From Bacteroidota bacterium (GTDB lineage Bacteria; Bacteroidota; Bacteroidia; Bacteroidales; GCA-2711565), in the NCBI GenBank assembly GCA_018816945.1, contig JAHIVC010000007.1, positions 1 to 64,000 of the forward strand: a DNA stretch of 64,000 nucleotides. Direction: 5' to 3'. Made by a program: the position numbers and the translations under genes. Within the stretch, counting starts at the first letter, position 1. The number at the start of each line of letters is the position of its first letter. The notes below the pieces were generated by a model. The model had not been told where the DNA came from. It was given only the letters and a program-made list of their open reading frames with translations, and searched no databases. Below, in pieces: positions 1 to 7,819 of the stretch.

Positions 1-618
1 ATGGACAAAAATGAAAAAGAAGTGAAATACGATGATTTTGATGATGCACATAGGAAAAGAATGATCAATGAAATTGATAAGTCATCAAAGTCAACTTACG
101 AATTATTAGAAAACCTGCTCACTTGGTCAAGATCGCAAAGTGGTAAAATTGCAATTAATAAAGAACACATCAAAATTAAAGAATTAATAACGAGTTGCAT
201 CAATCCTTACCTGCCAAATGCGAAAGCAAAAAATATATCAATCATTGAAGACGTCGATAATAATATTTCATTTTATGCCGATAAATATACCTTTTCAAAC
301 ATCATCGGCAATCTGCTCAATAATGCCATAAAATTCACCCATGTTGGAGGTGAAATTAAAATTTCCATAACAGAAACAAACACCCATCAACAATTGATCG
401 TTGAGGACAATGGTATCGGTATCGGACAAAATGATCTCGATAAACTTTTTCGTATTGATGAAAGTCATTCGAAACCAGGGACCAATAATGAACGAGGAAC
501 TGGATTAGGTTTACTGCTGTGCAAAGAATTTATTGAAATGAATAATGGAACCATTGAGGTGGAAAGTATAATTGCAAAAGGATCGCGTTTTACTATTAAA
601 TTGCCAAAAATTAATTAA
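1..618 (+). CDS. Sensor histidine kinase, C-terminal part (5' end outside window)
   Basis: This is the catalytic end of a membrane sensor kinase. The visible 205 residues cover the end of the dimerisation helix and a full HATPase_c domain: N box (NLLNNAIKF near residue 103), G1 box (DNGIGIG near 137) and G2 box (ERGTGLGL near 165). The H box with the phosphorylated histidine is absent. The paralogue next door carries AHDLRNP immediately before the segment that matches residue 1 here, so the gene surely starts upstream of the window and the ATG at 1 is internal. The next gene begins 3 to 9 bases after the stop, so the two are probably co-transcribed. The substrate and partner regulator are unknown. 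Confidence 0.85.
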   Translation: MDKNEKEVKYDDFDDAHRKRMINEIDKSSKSTYELLENLLTWSRSQSGKIAINKEHIKIKELITSCINPYLPNAKAKNISIIEDVDNNISFYADKYTFSNIIGNLLNNAIKFTHVGGEIKISITETNTHQQLIVEDNGIGIGQNDLDKLFRIDESHSKPGTNNERGTGLGLLLCKEFIEMNNGTIEVESIIAKGSRFTIKLPKIN

Positions 619-621
619 CGG

Positions 622-3600
622 GTGCGTATGAAAAAAAGCCAGATTGTTACATTTATAATTCTATTTATCATAATCTCAACTTATTCCCAAAATTTATCAT
701 TAAAATTTCATCAATATACAATTAAAGATGGGCTTTCTCAATCTACCGTGAGAGGAATTGTACAAGATAAATATGGTTTTATTTGGGTTGGAACCCAAGA
801 CGGATTAAACAGATTCGATGGGAACGAATTTAAAATATTTAAGAATGATCCTAAGAATCCTCATTCCATTTCTGACAACTATATCATTAATATTTATCAG
901 GATAGTGATAACGATCTTTGGATTGGGACTCAATTAGGGCTAAGCCGCTATGACTTCGAATCTGAACGTTTTATTAAGTACTCGGTTGAAGATCAGAAAG
1001 GCCACCTCATTTCAGAAAACACAATAAATGTCATTGCTGAGTCAAAAGAAACACAAGGCTTGTTGTGGCTTGGCACGAAACAGGACTTAATCAGTTTCAA
1101 TAAAAAGACTAACCAATTTACCAAATATATTCTGCCTTATACAAATTCTTTGAAAAAGGACCATCCAATAAATTCGATTTACGAAGCACCTTCTGAGGTT
1201 GGAATTTTATGGATTGGAACCACAGATGAGCTATTCCGGTTTGATATTAAAACAGGAAGCTTCGAACATTACAACACCGAAGAAGGGTTAAGTAACAACA
1301 CTGTAAATTATATTTATGAGGATTCACAGAAGAATTTATGGATAGGCACGAATGATGGATTGAATAATTTAAACAGGATCACAAAAAAAATTACGGTTTA
1401 TAAAAACATACCTGGAGATCCAAATAGCCTTGGAAGCAATTTTATTCAAAATATCTTTGAAGATAGCCGACATAATCTTTGGATTGGGACTGTAGGAGGC
1501 GGACTAAATTTATTCGACCGAAATACTCAACGATTCACAAGTTGGATTAATCAACCTGGTAATCCGATGAGTATTAGCAATAACAATGTTTGGAATGTAT
1601 TCGAAGATCAATCGGGTATACTTTGGGTTACATCAGGCGGTAACGGACTAAATAAAATCAATCCCAATTATAACAACTTCGGATATTATTATCATGATCC
1701 GAATAATCCCAAAAGCCTGATTGGAAATACCATCAGGTCTATCATCGTCGACTCAAATAACTTACTATGGGTTGGAACTACTACCGGAATCAGCATTATT
1801 GATCGTAATAAAGATATTTTCACACACCTCCTGCATCAGCCGGATAATAAAAATTCAATAAGCAGTAATCAAATCAGAGTTCTTTCTCAGGATAAAAACG
1901 GGTTCATATGGATCGGGACCAGAGATGGTGGGCTTGACCGTTATGATCCAATTTCTAAAACATTCAGGCATTACAAAATGGATGTAGATAACCCTAATAG
2001 TATTAGCAGCAACAATATCATCTCCATTTATCACGATGAGGATGGGACTTTATGGATAGGAACAATTGCAGGAGGATTGAATCATTTTAACCCTAAAACG
2101 GAAATTTTCAAACATTACTTTTATGACAAAGATGATTCAAACAGTATTAACGACAACAATGTTTTCTCTGTTATCGGAGATAAATATGGAAATATTTGGC
2201 TCGGAACGACAAGTGGAGTGGCAAGGCTCAACCCAAGTACAGACACTTTTAAAAGATACATAGCTAATCCAGCGGATACAAATAGTTTAAGCCATCATTT
2301 TATATTAGGATTGACTGAAGATCATTTAGGGAATATTTGGATAGGTACTTACGGGGGTGGATTAAACAGATTAGATCCTAAAACAGACCAGTTCACAAGG
2401 TATACCGAGTCAGATGGACTTCCAAATAATTCTGTATATATAGCAATAGAGGATGAAAATAACAACTTGTGGATGAGCACTAATAACGGAATTTCGAAGT
2501 TAGATCCGATGAAAGGAATATTTACAAATTATGATATTGAAGATGGAATTCAGGAAAGTGAGTTTAATGCAATGGCATATTATAAAAGCACTTCTGGTGA
2601 AATCTATATGGGGGGTATTAACGGATTGAATATATTCAATCCAAAAACCATTATCCATAACAGCCACATTCCACCGGTAGTAATTAACGACTTTCAAATA
2701 TTCAACAAATCTGTAAGCCCCAACGATTCGATTAATGGATACACAATACTAACTAAATCAATATTAGAAACTGAATCAATCATCCTTACACACAGAGAAA
2801 ATGTATTTTCATTCAGTTTTGCCACGCTGGATTTTACCAATCCTGAAAAGAATGAATTTGCCTATATCCTTGAAAACTTCGACACAGAATGGAATAATGT
2901 TGGAACAAGGCGCTATGTTACCTATACTGATCTTCCAGCGGGGAAATACACTTTTAGAGTTATAGGGTCGAGTAGCGCAGGCATTTGGAATGATATAGGC
3001 AAATCCATAAAAATTCTGATCAAACCACCATGGTGGGAAACTAAAATATTCTATTTCACTACCTTCCTCCTATTTGTCATGTTCTTGGTACTATTTATCA
3101 GGCTGCGTCTCAGAAAACTTAAAAATGAAAAGATAAAGCTTGAAAACAATGTTAAAGAACGTACCCGGGAAATTCAGAATAAAAACATAAGTCTTGAACA
3201 AAAGCAGATTGAACTGAAGGAGGCCAATGCCACTAAGGATAAATTTTTCTCAATTATGGCGCATGACCTCAGAAATCCTTTTAATGTCATACTTGGGTAT
3301 GCCGACATTTTAAATTCTGAATATGATGATTATAATGATCTGGAGCGTAAGAGAATGATTCAAGAAATCAATAAATCGTCACAATTAACTTTTGATTTAC
3401 TTGAAAACCTACTGACATGGTCCAGGTCGCAAAGTGGAAAAATTCAAATCGACAAAACTACTTTAAATCTTAAATCTCATGTTCTGAATAGCATTGAACC
3501 AAGCCTGTCAAATGCAAATGTAAAAAATATTTTAACCACAACTGAAATTCCTGAAAACATAGAAATTGAAGCGGATAAATTTACCATCGAAACTGTAATC

Positions 3601-3921
3601 CGAAATTTATATAGCAATGCAATCAAGTTTACACCTGATAACGGACAAGTTAAGATTTCTGCCATAGAAACGCAGAATAAAACTAAAATAATGATTCAGG
3701 ACAATGGCATCGGAATGAATAAAGAGAGTATCGATAAATTATTTAGGATTGACATTAATTCATCCACACCAGGAACTAACAATGAGAGAGGTACCGGACT
3801 TGGACTAATCCTTTGTAAAGAATTCATTGAAATGAATAATGGAGATATCCAGGTGGAAAGTAAAATTGGAAAAGGCTCAAAATTCACGATTAGCCTTCCA
3901 AAAAAAGATATTTTAAATTAA
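622..3921 (+). CDS. Membrane sensor histidine kinase with 14 two-component propeller repeats
   Basis: A 1099-residue sensor with a signal peptide, then 14 Reg_prop-type blades (pattern LWIGT..GL..FD, residues about 40-690) that fit two seven-bladed periplasmic propellers. A Y_Y_Y domain (about 725-790), one membrane helix (about 805-825), a coiled coil, a HisKA domain with AHDLRNP near 880, and HATPase_c with DNGIGMN and ERGTGLGL follow. The architecture matches the sensor half of Bacteroidota hybrid two-component systems, but the protein stops after the kinase domain, with no receiver and no AraC-type output, so a separate response regulator must exist. The start may be GTG at 622 or the better ATG at 628. 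Its kinase part is a close paralogue of the preceding gene. The ligand is unknown. Confidence 0.9.
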   Translation: MRMKKSQIVTFIILFIIISTYSQNLSLKFHQYTIKDGLSQSTVRGIVQDKYGFIWVGTQDGLNRFDGNEFKIFKNDPKNPHSISDNYIINIYQDSDNDLWIGTQLGLSRYDFESERFIKYSVEDQKGHLISENTINVIAESKETQGLLWLGTKQDLISFNKKTNQFTKYILPYTNSLKKDHPINSIYEAPSEVGILWIGTTDELFRFDIKTGSFEHYNTEEGLSNNTVNYIYEDSQKNLWIGTNDGLNNLNRITKKITVYKNIPGDPNSLGSNFIQNIFEDSRHNLWIGTVGGGLNLFDRNTQRFTSWINQPGNPMSISNNNVWNVFEDQSGILWVTSGGNGLNKINPNYNNFGYYYHDPNNPKSLIGNTIRSIIVDSNNLLWVGTTTGISIIDRNKDIFTHLLHQPDNKNSISSNQIRVLSQDKNGFIWIGTRDGGLDRYDPISKTFRHYKMDVDNPNSISSNNIISIYHDEDGTLWIGTIAGGLNHFNPKTEIFKHYFYDKDDSNSINDNNVFSVIGDKYGNIWLGTTSGVARLNPSTDTFKRYIANPADTNSLSHHFILGLTEDHLGNIWIGTYGGGLNRLDPKTDQFTRYTESDGLPNNSVYIAIEDENNNLWMSTNNGISKLDPMKGIFTNYDIEDGIQESEFNAMAYYKSTSGEIYMGGINGLNIFNPKTIIHNSHIPPVVINDFQIFNKSVSPNDSINGYTILTKSILETESIILTHRENVFSFSFATLDFTNPEKNEFAYILENFDTEWNNVGTRRYVTYTDLPAGKYTFRVIGSSSAGIWNDIGKSIKILIKPPWWETKIFYFTTFLLFVMFLVLFIRLRLRKLKNEKIKLENNVKERTREIQNKNISLEQKQIELKEANATKDKFFSIMAHDLRNPFNVILGYADILNSEYDDYNDLERKRMIQEINKSSQLTFDLLENLLTWSRSQSGKIQIDKTTLNLKSHVLNSIEPSLSNANVKNILTTTEIPENIEIEADKFTIETVIRNLYSNAIKFTPDNGQVKISAIETQNKTKIMIQDNGIGMNKESIDKLFRIDINSSTPGTNNERGTGLGLILCKEFIEMNNGDIQVESKIGKGSKFTISLPKKDILN

Positions 3922-3947
3922 TCAACAATATTTTAAAGATTAAAAAA

Positions 3948-3975
3948 ATTAGCCCGGTATGATTCCCGGGCTAAT
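3948..3975. terminator. Bidirectional terminator hairpin between convergent operons
   Basis: A perfect 10-bp stem (ATTAGCCCGG pairing with CCGGGCTAAT) closes an 8-base loop. It lies between the convergent kinase gene and the ABC/GntR operon. The A run just before the stem gives a U tail for minus-strand transcripts; the plus-strand tail is weak. Confidence 0.75.
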
Positions 3976-3982
3976 CATTGAA

Positions 3983-4087
3983 TTATATAATCATTTTAAG
4001 CGTAATAAGAGCCGCTATCAGCATTACTGCAACTACTAAGAGTATTGCAGCAAAGATTTTATTACTTGTTTTTGTTAATATTTTCAT
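3983..4087 (-). CDS. 34-residue single-span membrane peptide at the end of the GntR-ABC operon
   Basis: Read directly from the minus strand: ATG at 4087, TAA at 3983-3985, 34 residues. A basic N-terminus (MKILTKTSNK) is followed by a continuous hydrophobic stretch (AAILLVVAVMLIAALI) and a short tail, the shape of a single-pass small membrane protein. The start overlaps the end of the GntR gene by 26 bases, which suggests translational coupling as the last gene of the operon. The stop lies just before the terminator hairpin. No family was recognised. A role as a small partner of the ABC permease is inference only. Confidence 0.6.
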   Translation of the reverse strand: MKILTKTSNKIFAAILLVVAVMLIAALITLKMII

Positions 4088-4457
4088 CGCTTTGTGTATT
4101 TAATTTCCATTTTTTAAACATTTCTTCCAGATCCTTAAACGTAAGACCGATGAGTTCCATTTTTCTATAAAATTCGGGCAACTCAATTTCAATAAATTGT
4201 TGTTTTATCATATCAATCAAAATTGCTTTTGCATTAGGTGAAACAAAATAACCAATTCCTCTTTTATTATAAATTACACCAGTTTCCTGGAGATGTGTAT
4301 AAGTCCTCATAACTGTATTTGGGTTGACTTCTAAATCTATCGCCAGTTGTCTTACAGAGGGAACTTTTTCGTCGGTCTGCCATAGCTCCTGCATAATGTT
4401 ATTACCGAAGTAATCGGCAATCTGCATATAAATTGCTTGCTTGTCTCTAAATTCCAT
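4062..4457 (-). CDS. GntR-family transcriptional regulator (YtrA subfamily)
   Basis: 131 residues: an N-terminal GntR winged helix-turn-helix (residues about 8-75, including VPSVRQLAIDLEVNPNTVMR) followed by only about 55 residues. Such a short C-terminal part marks the YtrA subfamily, whose members usually repress a neighbouring ABC exporter operon. It is the third gene of a minus-strand operon and begins one base after the permease gene ends. A palindrome matching the YtrA-type operator sits on the operon promoter at 6121-6144, so autorepression of the whole operon is likely. The effector is unknown; B. subtilis YtrA responds to cell-wall antibiotics. Confidence 0.88.
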   Translation of the reverse strand: MEFRDKQAIYMQIADYFGNNIMQELWQTDEKVPSVRQLAIDLEVNPNTVMRTYTHLQETGVIYNKRGIGYFVSPNAKAILIDMIKQQFIEIELPEFYRKMELIGLTFKDLEEMFKKWKLNTQSDENINKNK

Positions 4458-4458
4458 C

Positions 4459-5265
4459 TTATACCTCCCGTTCTTTAAGTTTAAAATATGCCGTAACGTA
4501 TAATGCAGCTGTTAATGCTACCATTAATGACTTAAGCAAAACCCTTGCTTGTGCTTCAAGTATTACAGGGTCAAATCTATCAGTAGGGAATTGTGAATGA
4601 TCAATATGGTTCATCATATTCCCAAAATTTTCCATCGAACCAAAAAGAATTAAGATTACAACAATGGCAAAAAGTGAATAAGCCCACTGAATAATCCATT
4701 GTGCCAGTATTGTTTTTACAATCGGATATTTTCGGAAAGTTGCTGCTCCTAAAATAAATATCGAATGTGCTAAAAAGAAGGCCTGTACAATCTCAATAAC
4801 CCAAGTATGATTAAAAACCTTTAACCCATTAAAAACTTCAAAATCGTAACCGAAAGCACAAACCCATACACAATTAAATATTAAACTAAAGGCATGGTAG
4901 CTTAAAAAACTAAATACCACCCAAATAACAGAAGTTGAGATCAATGGCACTAAAAATTTTTCAAAAGTAGATGCAGGAATTAAGATCTGAGTGATCGCTT
5001 TTTCAGGTGTGTTCATATCCTGAAAAGCTCTACTGGCAAGTACAATCCCACCTAATAATATCATTATTAGCATCCCAACATAATGAAATGGCACGAAATT
5101 ATAGAGGTTATAAGGATGGTTTCGATTTGCATATGCTATAAAAAACCCGATAATAAATAAGAGGGCAAAATATCCCAAAACAGTCAACATTAAAGTTTTT
5201 TTGTGCAGGCTAAATTTAAACCCGGCCAATAGCATTATTCTTTTAAAATCATATACCTGGTTCAT
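4459..5265 (-). CDS. ABC transporter permease (YtrA-linked operon)
   Basis: A 268-residue integral membrane protein with about six hydrophobic segments: near residues 25-45, 60-78, 105-128, 158-175, 190-215 and 240-260. It follows the ATPase gene by 3 bases and precedes the GntR gene by 1 base, so the three form a tight operon. No catalytic motif is expected; assignment rests on topology and context. It probably forms an exporter with the ATPase encoded at 5269-6108. The substrate is unknown. Confidence 0.8.
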   Translation of the reverse strand: MNQVYDFKRIMLLAGFKFSLHKKTLMLTVLGYFALLFIIGFFIAYANRNHPYNLYNFVPFHYVGMLIMILLGGIVLASRAFQDMNTPEKAITQILIPASTFEKFLVPLISTSVIWVVFSFLSYHAFSLIFNCVWVCAFGYDFEVFNGLKVFNHTWVIEIVQAFFLAHSIFILGAATFRKYPIVKTILAQWIIQWAYSLFAIVVILILFGSMENFGNMMNHIDHSQFPTDRFDPVILEAQARVLLKSLMVALTAALYVTAYFKLKEREV

Positions 5266-5268
5266 AAC

Positions 5269-6108
5269 TTAGTTATTTAAGTGTTTAACAATTTCATTTT
5301 GCTTACTCAAAACTGCATTAAATAGCAGTTCAAAATCAACGCGTGATTCGTGATCATCATTTCGCTCAGTCAACAGATAGTTCCCACCAAAAATTGGCTC
5401 GCTGTATAAAACGTTTACACCTTCGGGCGCCTTATCATGAACTTTCACAAAGCTTAACTTATTCGAAATATTTTCAATCGTTTCTTTGAAAACGATTTTA
5501 CCATTTTCGATAATTACCAGCGGATCGATCAGGTTTTCAAGATCTCTTACCTGATGGGTAGAAATTACAAAAGTTCGTTCTTCGTTGGCAGTTGATGCAA
5601 TAATCTTTCTAAACTTGCTTTTTGAGGGAATATCCAAACCATTGGTTGGTTCGTCCATAAAAACAATCGAACAATTGGTTGCAATTGCAAAAGCAATGAT
5701 AAATTTTTTCTTTTGTCCATGCGAAAGCTTGTTAAGTTTTTTACCCCTTGTAACCTCAAATTCAGTAACTAATTCTTGAAATAACTTAAGATCGAATTTT
5801 GGATAGAAAGGTGAAACATTGGCAACATAGGTGTCCAGAGTGAAATCAGGCAAATAAAATTCCTCAGGAATGAGATAAATATCCTGCAGCATATTGGGTG
5901 TTCTTTTCGAAACATCTTCTCCATCGATTTCTAATTTGCCCTTTTGTGTGTATAGTAATCCGCACATTAGCTTTAACAAGGTAGTTTTACCTGCCCCGTT
6001 TTTCCCAAGCAGTCCATAAATACTGCCTTTAGTGATATCCAACTCAAGCTTATCAAATAATAAGCTACTTTTAGGATAACCAAATTCAAGATTTTTAATT
6101 GTCAACAT
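5269..6108 (-). CDS. ABC transporter ATP-binding protein
   Basis: A 279-residue nucleotide-binding subunit. The Walker A motif is GLLGKNGAGKTT (near residues 33-44), the signature motif is degenerate (LSHGQKKKF near 131), Walker B is IVFMDEPTNGLD (near 149), and the H loop is STHQ. This pattern fits the CcmA/YtrB-type ATPases of exporters paired with one permease. It is the first gene of the minus-strand operon, directly behind a well-formed promoter with an overlapping palindromic operator. The product energises the permease encoded downstream. Confidence 0.9.
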   Translation of the reverse strand: MLTIKNLEFGYPKSSLLFDKLELDITKGSIYGLLGKNGAGKTTLLKLMCGLLYTQKGKLEIDGEDVSKRTPNMLQDIYLIPEEFYLPDFTLDTYVANVSPFYPKFDLKLFQELVTEFEVTRGKKLNKLSHGQKKKFIIAFAIATNCSIVFMDEPTNGLDIPSKSKFRKIIASTANEERTFVISTHQVRDLENLIDPLVIIENGKIVFKETIENISNKLSFVKVHDKAPEGVNVLYSEPIFGGNYLLTERNDDHESRVDFELLFNAVLSKQNEIVKHLNN

Positions 6109-6120
6109 ATTTATTGTATT

Positions 6121-6144
6121 AGTGTATTACTTTATTAGTACACT
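6121..6144. promoter_or_regulatory. YtrA-type GntR operator, AGTGTA-N12-TACACT
   Basis: An inverted repeat with perfect 6-bp ends (AGTGTA / TACACT) separated by 12 bases; 16 of 24 positions are symmetric. It starts 12 bases upstream of the ATPase ATG and covers the predicted transcription start. The published B. subtilis YtrA operator, as I recall it, is AGTGTA-N13-TACACT, so both sequence and position fit autorepression by the GntR protein of this operon. Confidence 0.75.
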
Positions 6145-6145
6145 G

Positions 6146-6177
6146 CAAATGTATAATGAGAATTTTTATTTTCCAAA
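6146..6177 (-). promoter_or_regulatory. Bacteroidota-type promoter of the GntR-ABC operon
   Basis: On the minus strand TTTG (6177-6174) is followed by a 20-base spacer and TACATTTG (6153-6146). This matches the Bacteroidota housekeeping consensus TTTG-N19-21-TAnnTTTG exactly. The operator at 6121-6144 lies immediately downstream, over the expected start site. Confidence 0.75.
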
Positions 6178-6293
6178 TTTTTTTTGAATTATTTTTAAAA
6201 AATCTTTCAAAGTCAATATTAACAACTTTTCAACATGCCTTAATTTTCATTTTTAAATGAAGTAGATTTACCCCTCATTTAACTACAAACATC

Positions 6294-7697
6294 ATGGGCG
6301 GATTTTTTGGTACTATTTCAACTTCAAATTGCGTTAACGATTTATACTATGGTACAGATTATCATTCACATTTAGGAACAAAAAGAGGTGGGCTTGCTGT
6401 TGTTAAAGACAACATTTTCACCAAAGTTATTCACAGTCTTGAAAATTCTTATTTCAGGACCAAATTCGAACCTGAGCTTTCCAAGTTTATTGGTAACAGT
6501 GGTATTGGTGTGATTAGCGATAATGAATCGCAACCGATTGTCATTAATTCACATTTGGGAAAATTTGCCATAGTCACTGTCTGTAAAATCGCAAATATTC
6601 AGGAACTTACTGACAGGGCACTTCATCAAAAAAGACATTTTGCCGAAGCAGCTAGTGGCAAAACCAGTCCAAGTGAACTAATCGCCATGATGATCAATGA
6701 AAAGGATAGTATTGAAGAAGGGATTGAAAATGCCCAAAATTTAATTAAAGGCTCCTGCTCATTATTATTATTGACTAATGAAGGAATTTATGCAGCTCGT
6801 GACAAATTAGGCAGAACCCCCATTATTATTGGTAAAAAAGCCGGAGCATTAGCAGCTTGCTCCGAATCAAGCTCACTTTCCAATTTGGATTTTGAAATCG
6901 AACATTATGTTGGCCCGGGTGAAATCATTTTCATCACTCCCGATAAGTGGATACAAAAACGCAAGCCAAACGAAAAAATGCAGGTATGTTCTTTTTTATG
7001 GGTATACTATGGTTATCCCAGCTCCTACTATGAAGGTATCAATGTTGAAGAGTCAAGATATCGCTGTGGTGCTGCACTTGCACGAAATGATGACAAAGAG
7101 GTAGATTTTGTATCGGGCGTACCAGATTCAGGCATTGCACATGCGATTGGATATTCCAACGAAAAGCAAATTCCTTATAAAAGGGCTTATGTAAAATATA
7201 CTCCTACCTGGCCACGTAGCTTTATGCCGCAAAATCAGGAAATGAGAAATTTGGTTGCCAAAATGAAATTAATCCCGAATGCTGCATTAACCGAAGGGAA
7301 AAAAATAGCCTTGTTAGATGATTCCATCGTAAGAGGAACACAGCTTCAGGATAATGTTCAGGTGCTAATGAAATCGGGAGCCAAAGAAGTTCATGTCCGT
7401 CCGGCATGCCCAACTTTGATCTTTCCATGCGAATTCCTGAATTTTTCGACATCGCGATCAACACTTGATTTAGCCGGAAGAAAAGCTATTAAAGAACTTG
7501 AAGGAGTTGAAGATGCAAATCTGAAAGAATACGCAGATCCTGATTCCCCAAAATGTGCCGCAATGGTTGAAAAAATACGTGAGAAAATGAATGTCACCTC
7601 GCTCCAATTTCAACGAATTGATGATTTGGTTGAAGCTATTGGTCTTCCTAAAGAAAAACTTTGTACCCATTGTTGGGATGGAACTAGTTATTTCTAA
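6294..7697 (+). CDS. PurF-like amidophosphoribosyltransferase lacking the glutaminase cysteine
   Basis: 467 residues with the two-domain layout of glutamine PRPP amidotransferase, the first step of purine synthesis. The phosphoribosyltransferase domain is intact: the PRPP loop DDSIVRG is at residues 342-348. Cysteines in the places of the Bacillus-type [4Fe-4S] ligands are present (QVCSFLW, PKCAAM, and C457/C460 in LCTHC). The N-terminal Ntn domain begins MGGFFG where active enzymes have Met-Cys-Gly, so the catalytic Cys is Gly. Glutamine hydrolysis by this protein is therefore unlikely; ammonia use, a partner amidase or a regulatory role remain possible. I recall similar MGGFFG paralogues in other Bacteroidota beside a canonical PurF. 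Confidence 0.85.
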   Translation: MGGFFGTISTSNCVNDLYYGTDYHSHLGTKRGGLAVVKDNIFTKVIHSLENSYFRTKFEPELSKFIGNSGIGVISDNESQPIVINSHLGKFAIVTVCKIANIQELTDRALHQKRHFAEAASGKTSPSELIAMMINEKDSIEEGIENAQNLIKGSCSLLLLTNEGIYAARDKLGRTPIIIGKKAGALAACSESSSLSNLDFEIEHYVGPGEIIFITPDKWIQKRKPNEKMQVCSFLWVYYGYPSSYYEGINVEESRYRCGAALARNDDKEVDFVSGVPDSGIAHAIGYSNEKQIPYKRAYVKYTPTWPRSFMPQNQEMRNLVAKMKLIPNAALTEGKKIALLDDSIVRGTQLQDNVQVLMKSGAKEVHVRPACPTLIFPCEFLNFSTSRSTLDLAGRKAIKELEGVEDANLKEYADPDSPKCAAMVEKIREKMNVTSLQFQRIDDLVEAIGLPKEKLCTHCWDGTSYF

Positions 7698-7819
7698 TGA
7701 TCGCCTGCTGAAAAATAATTTATATCTTGCTCGATTATTTACCTTTATGAAGGTTAATAGTATGCACCTTTTATATGGTGTAAATCATTATGACGTTTTT
7801 AATAATCAAACAATTTTTT

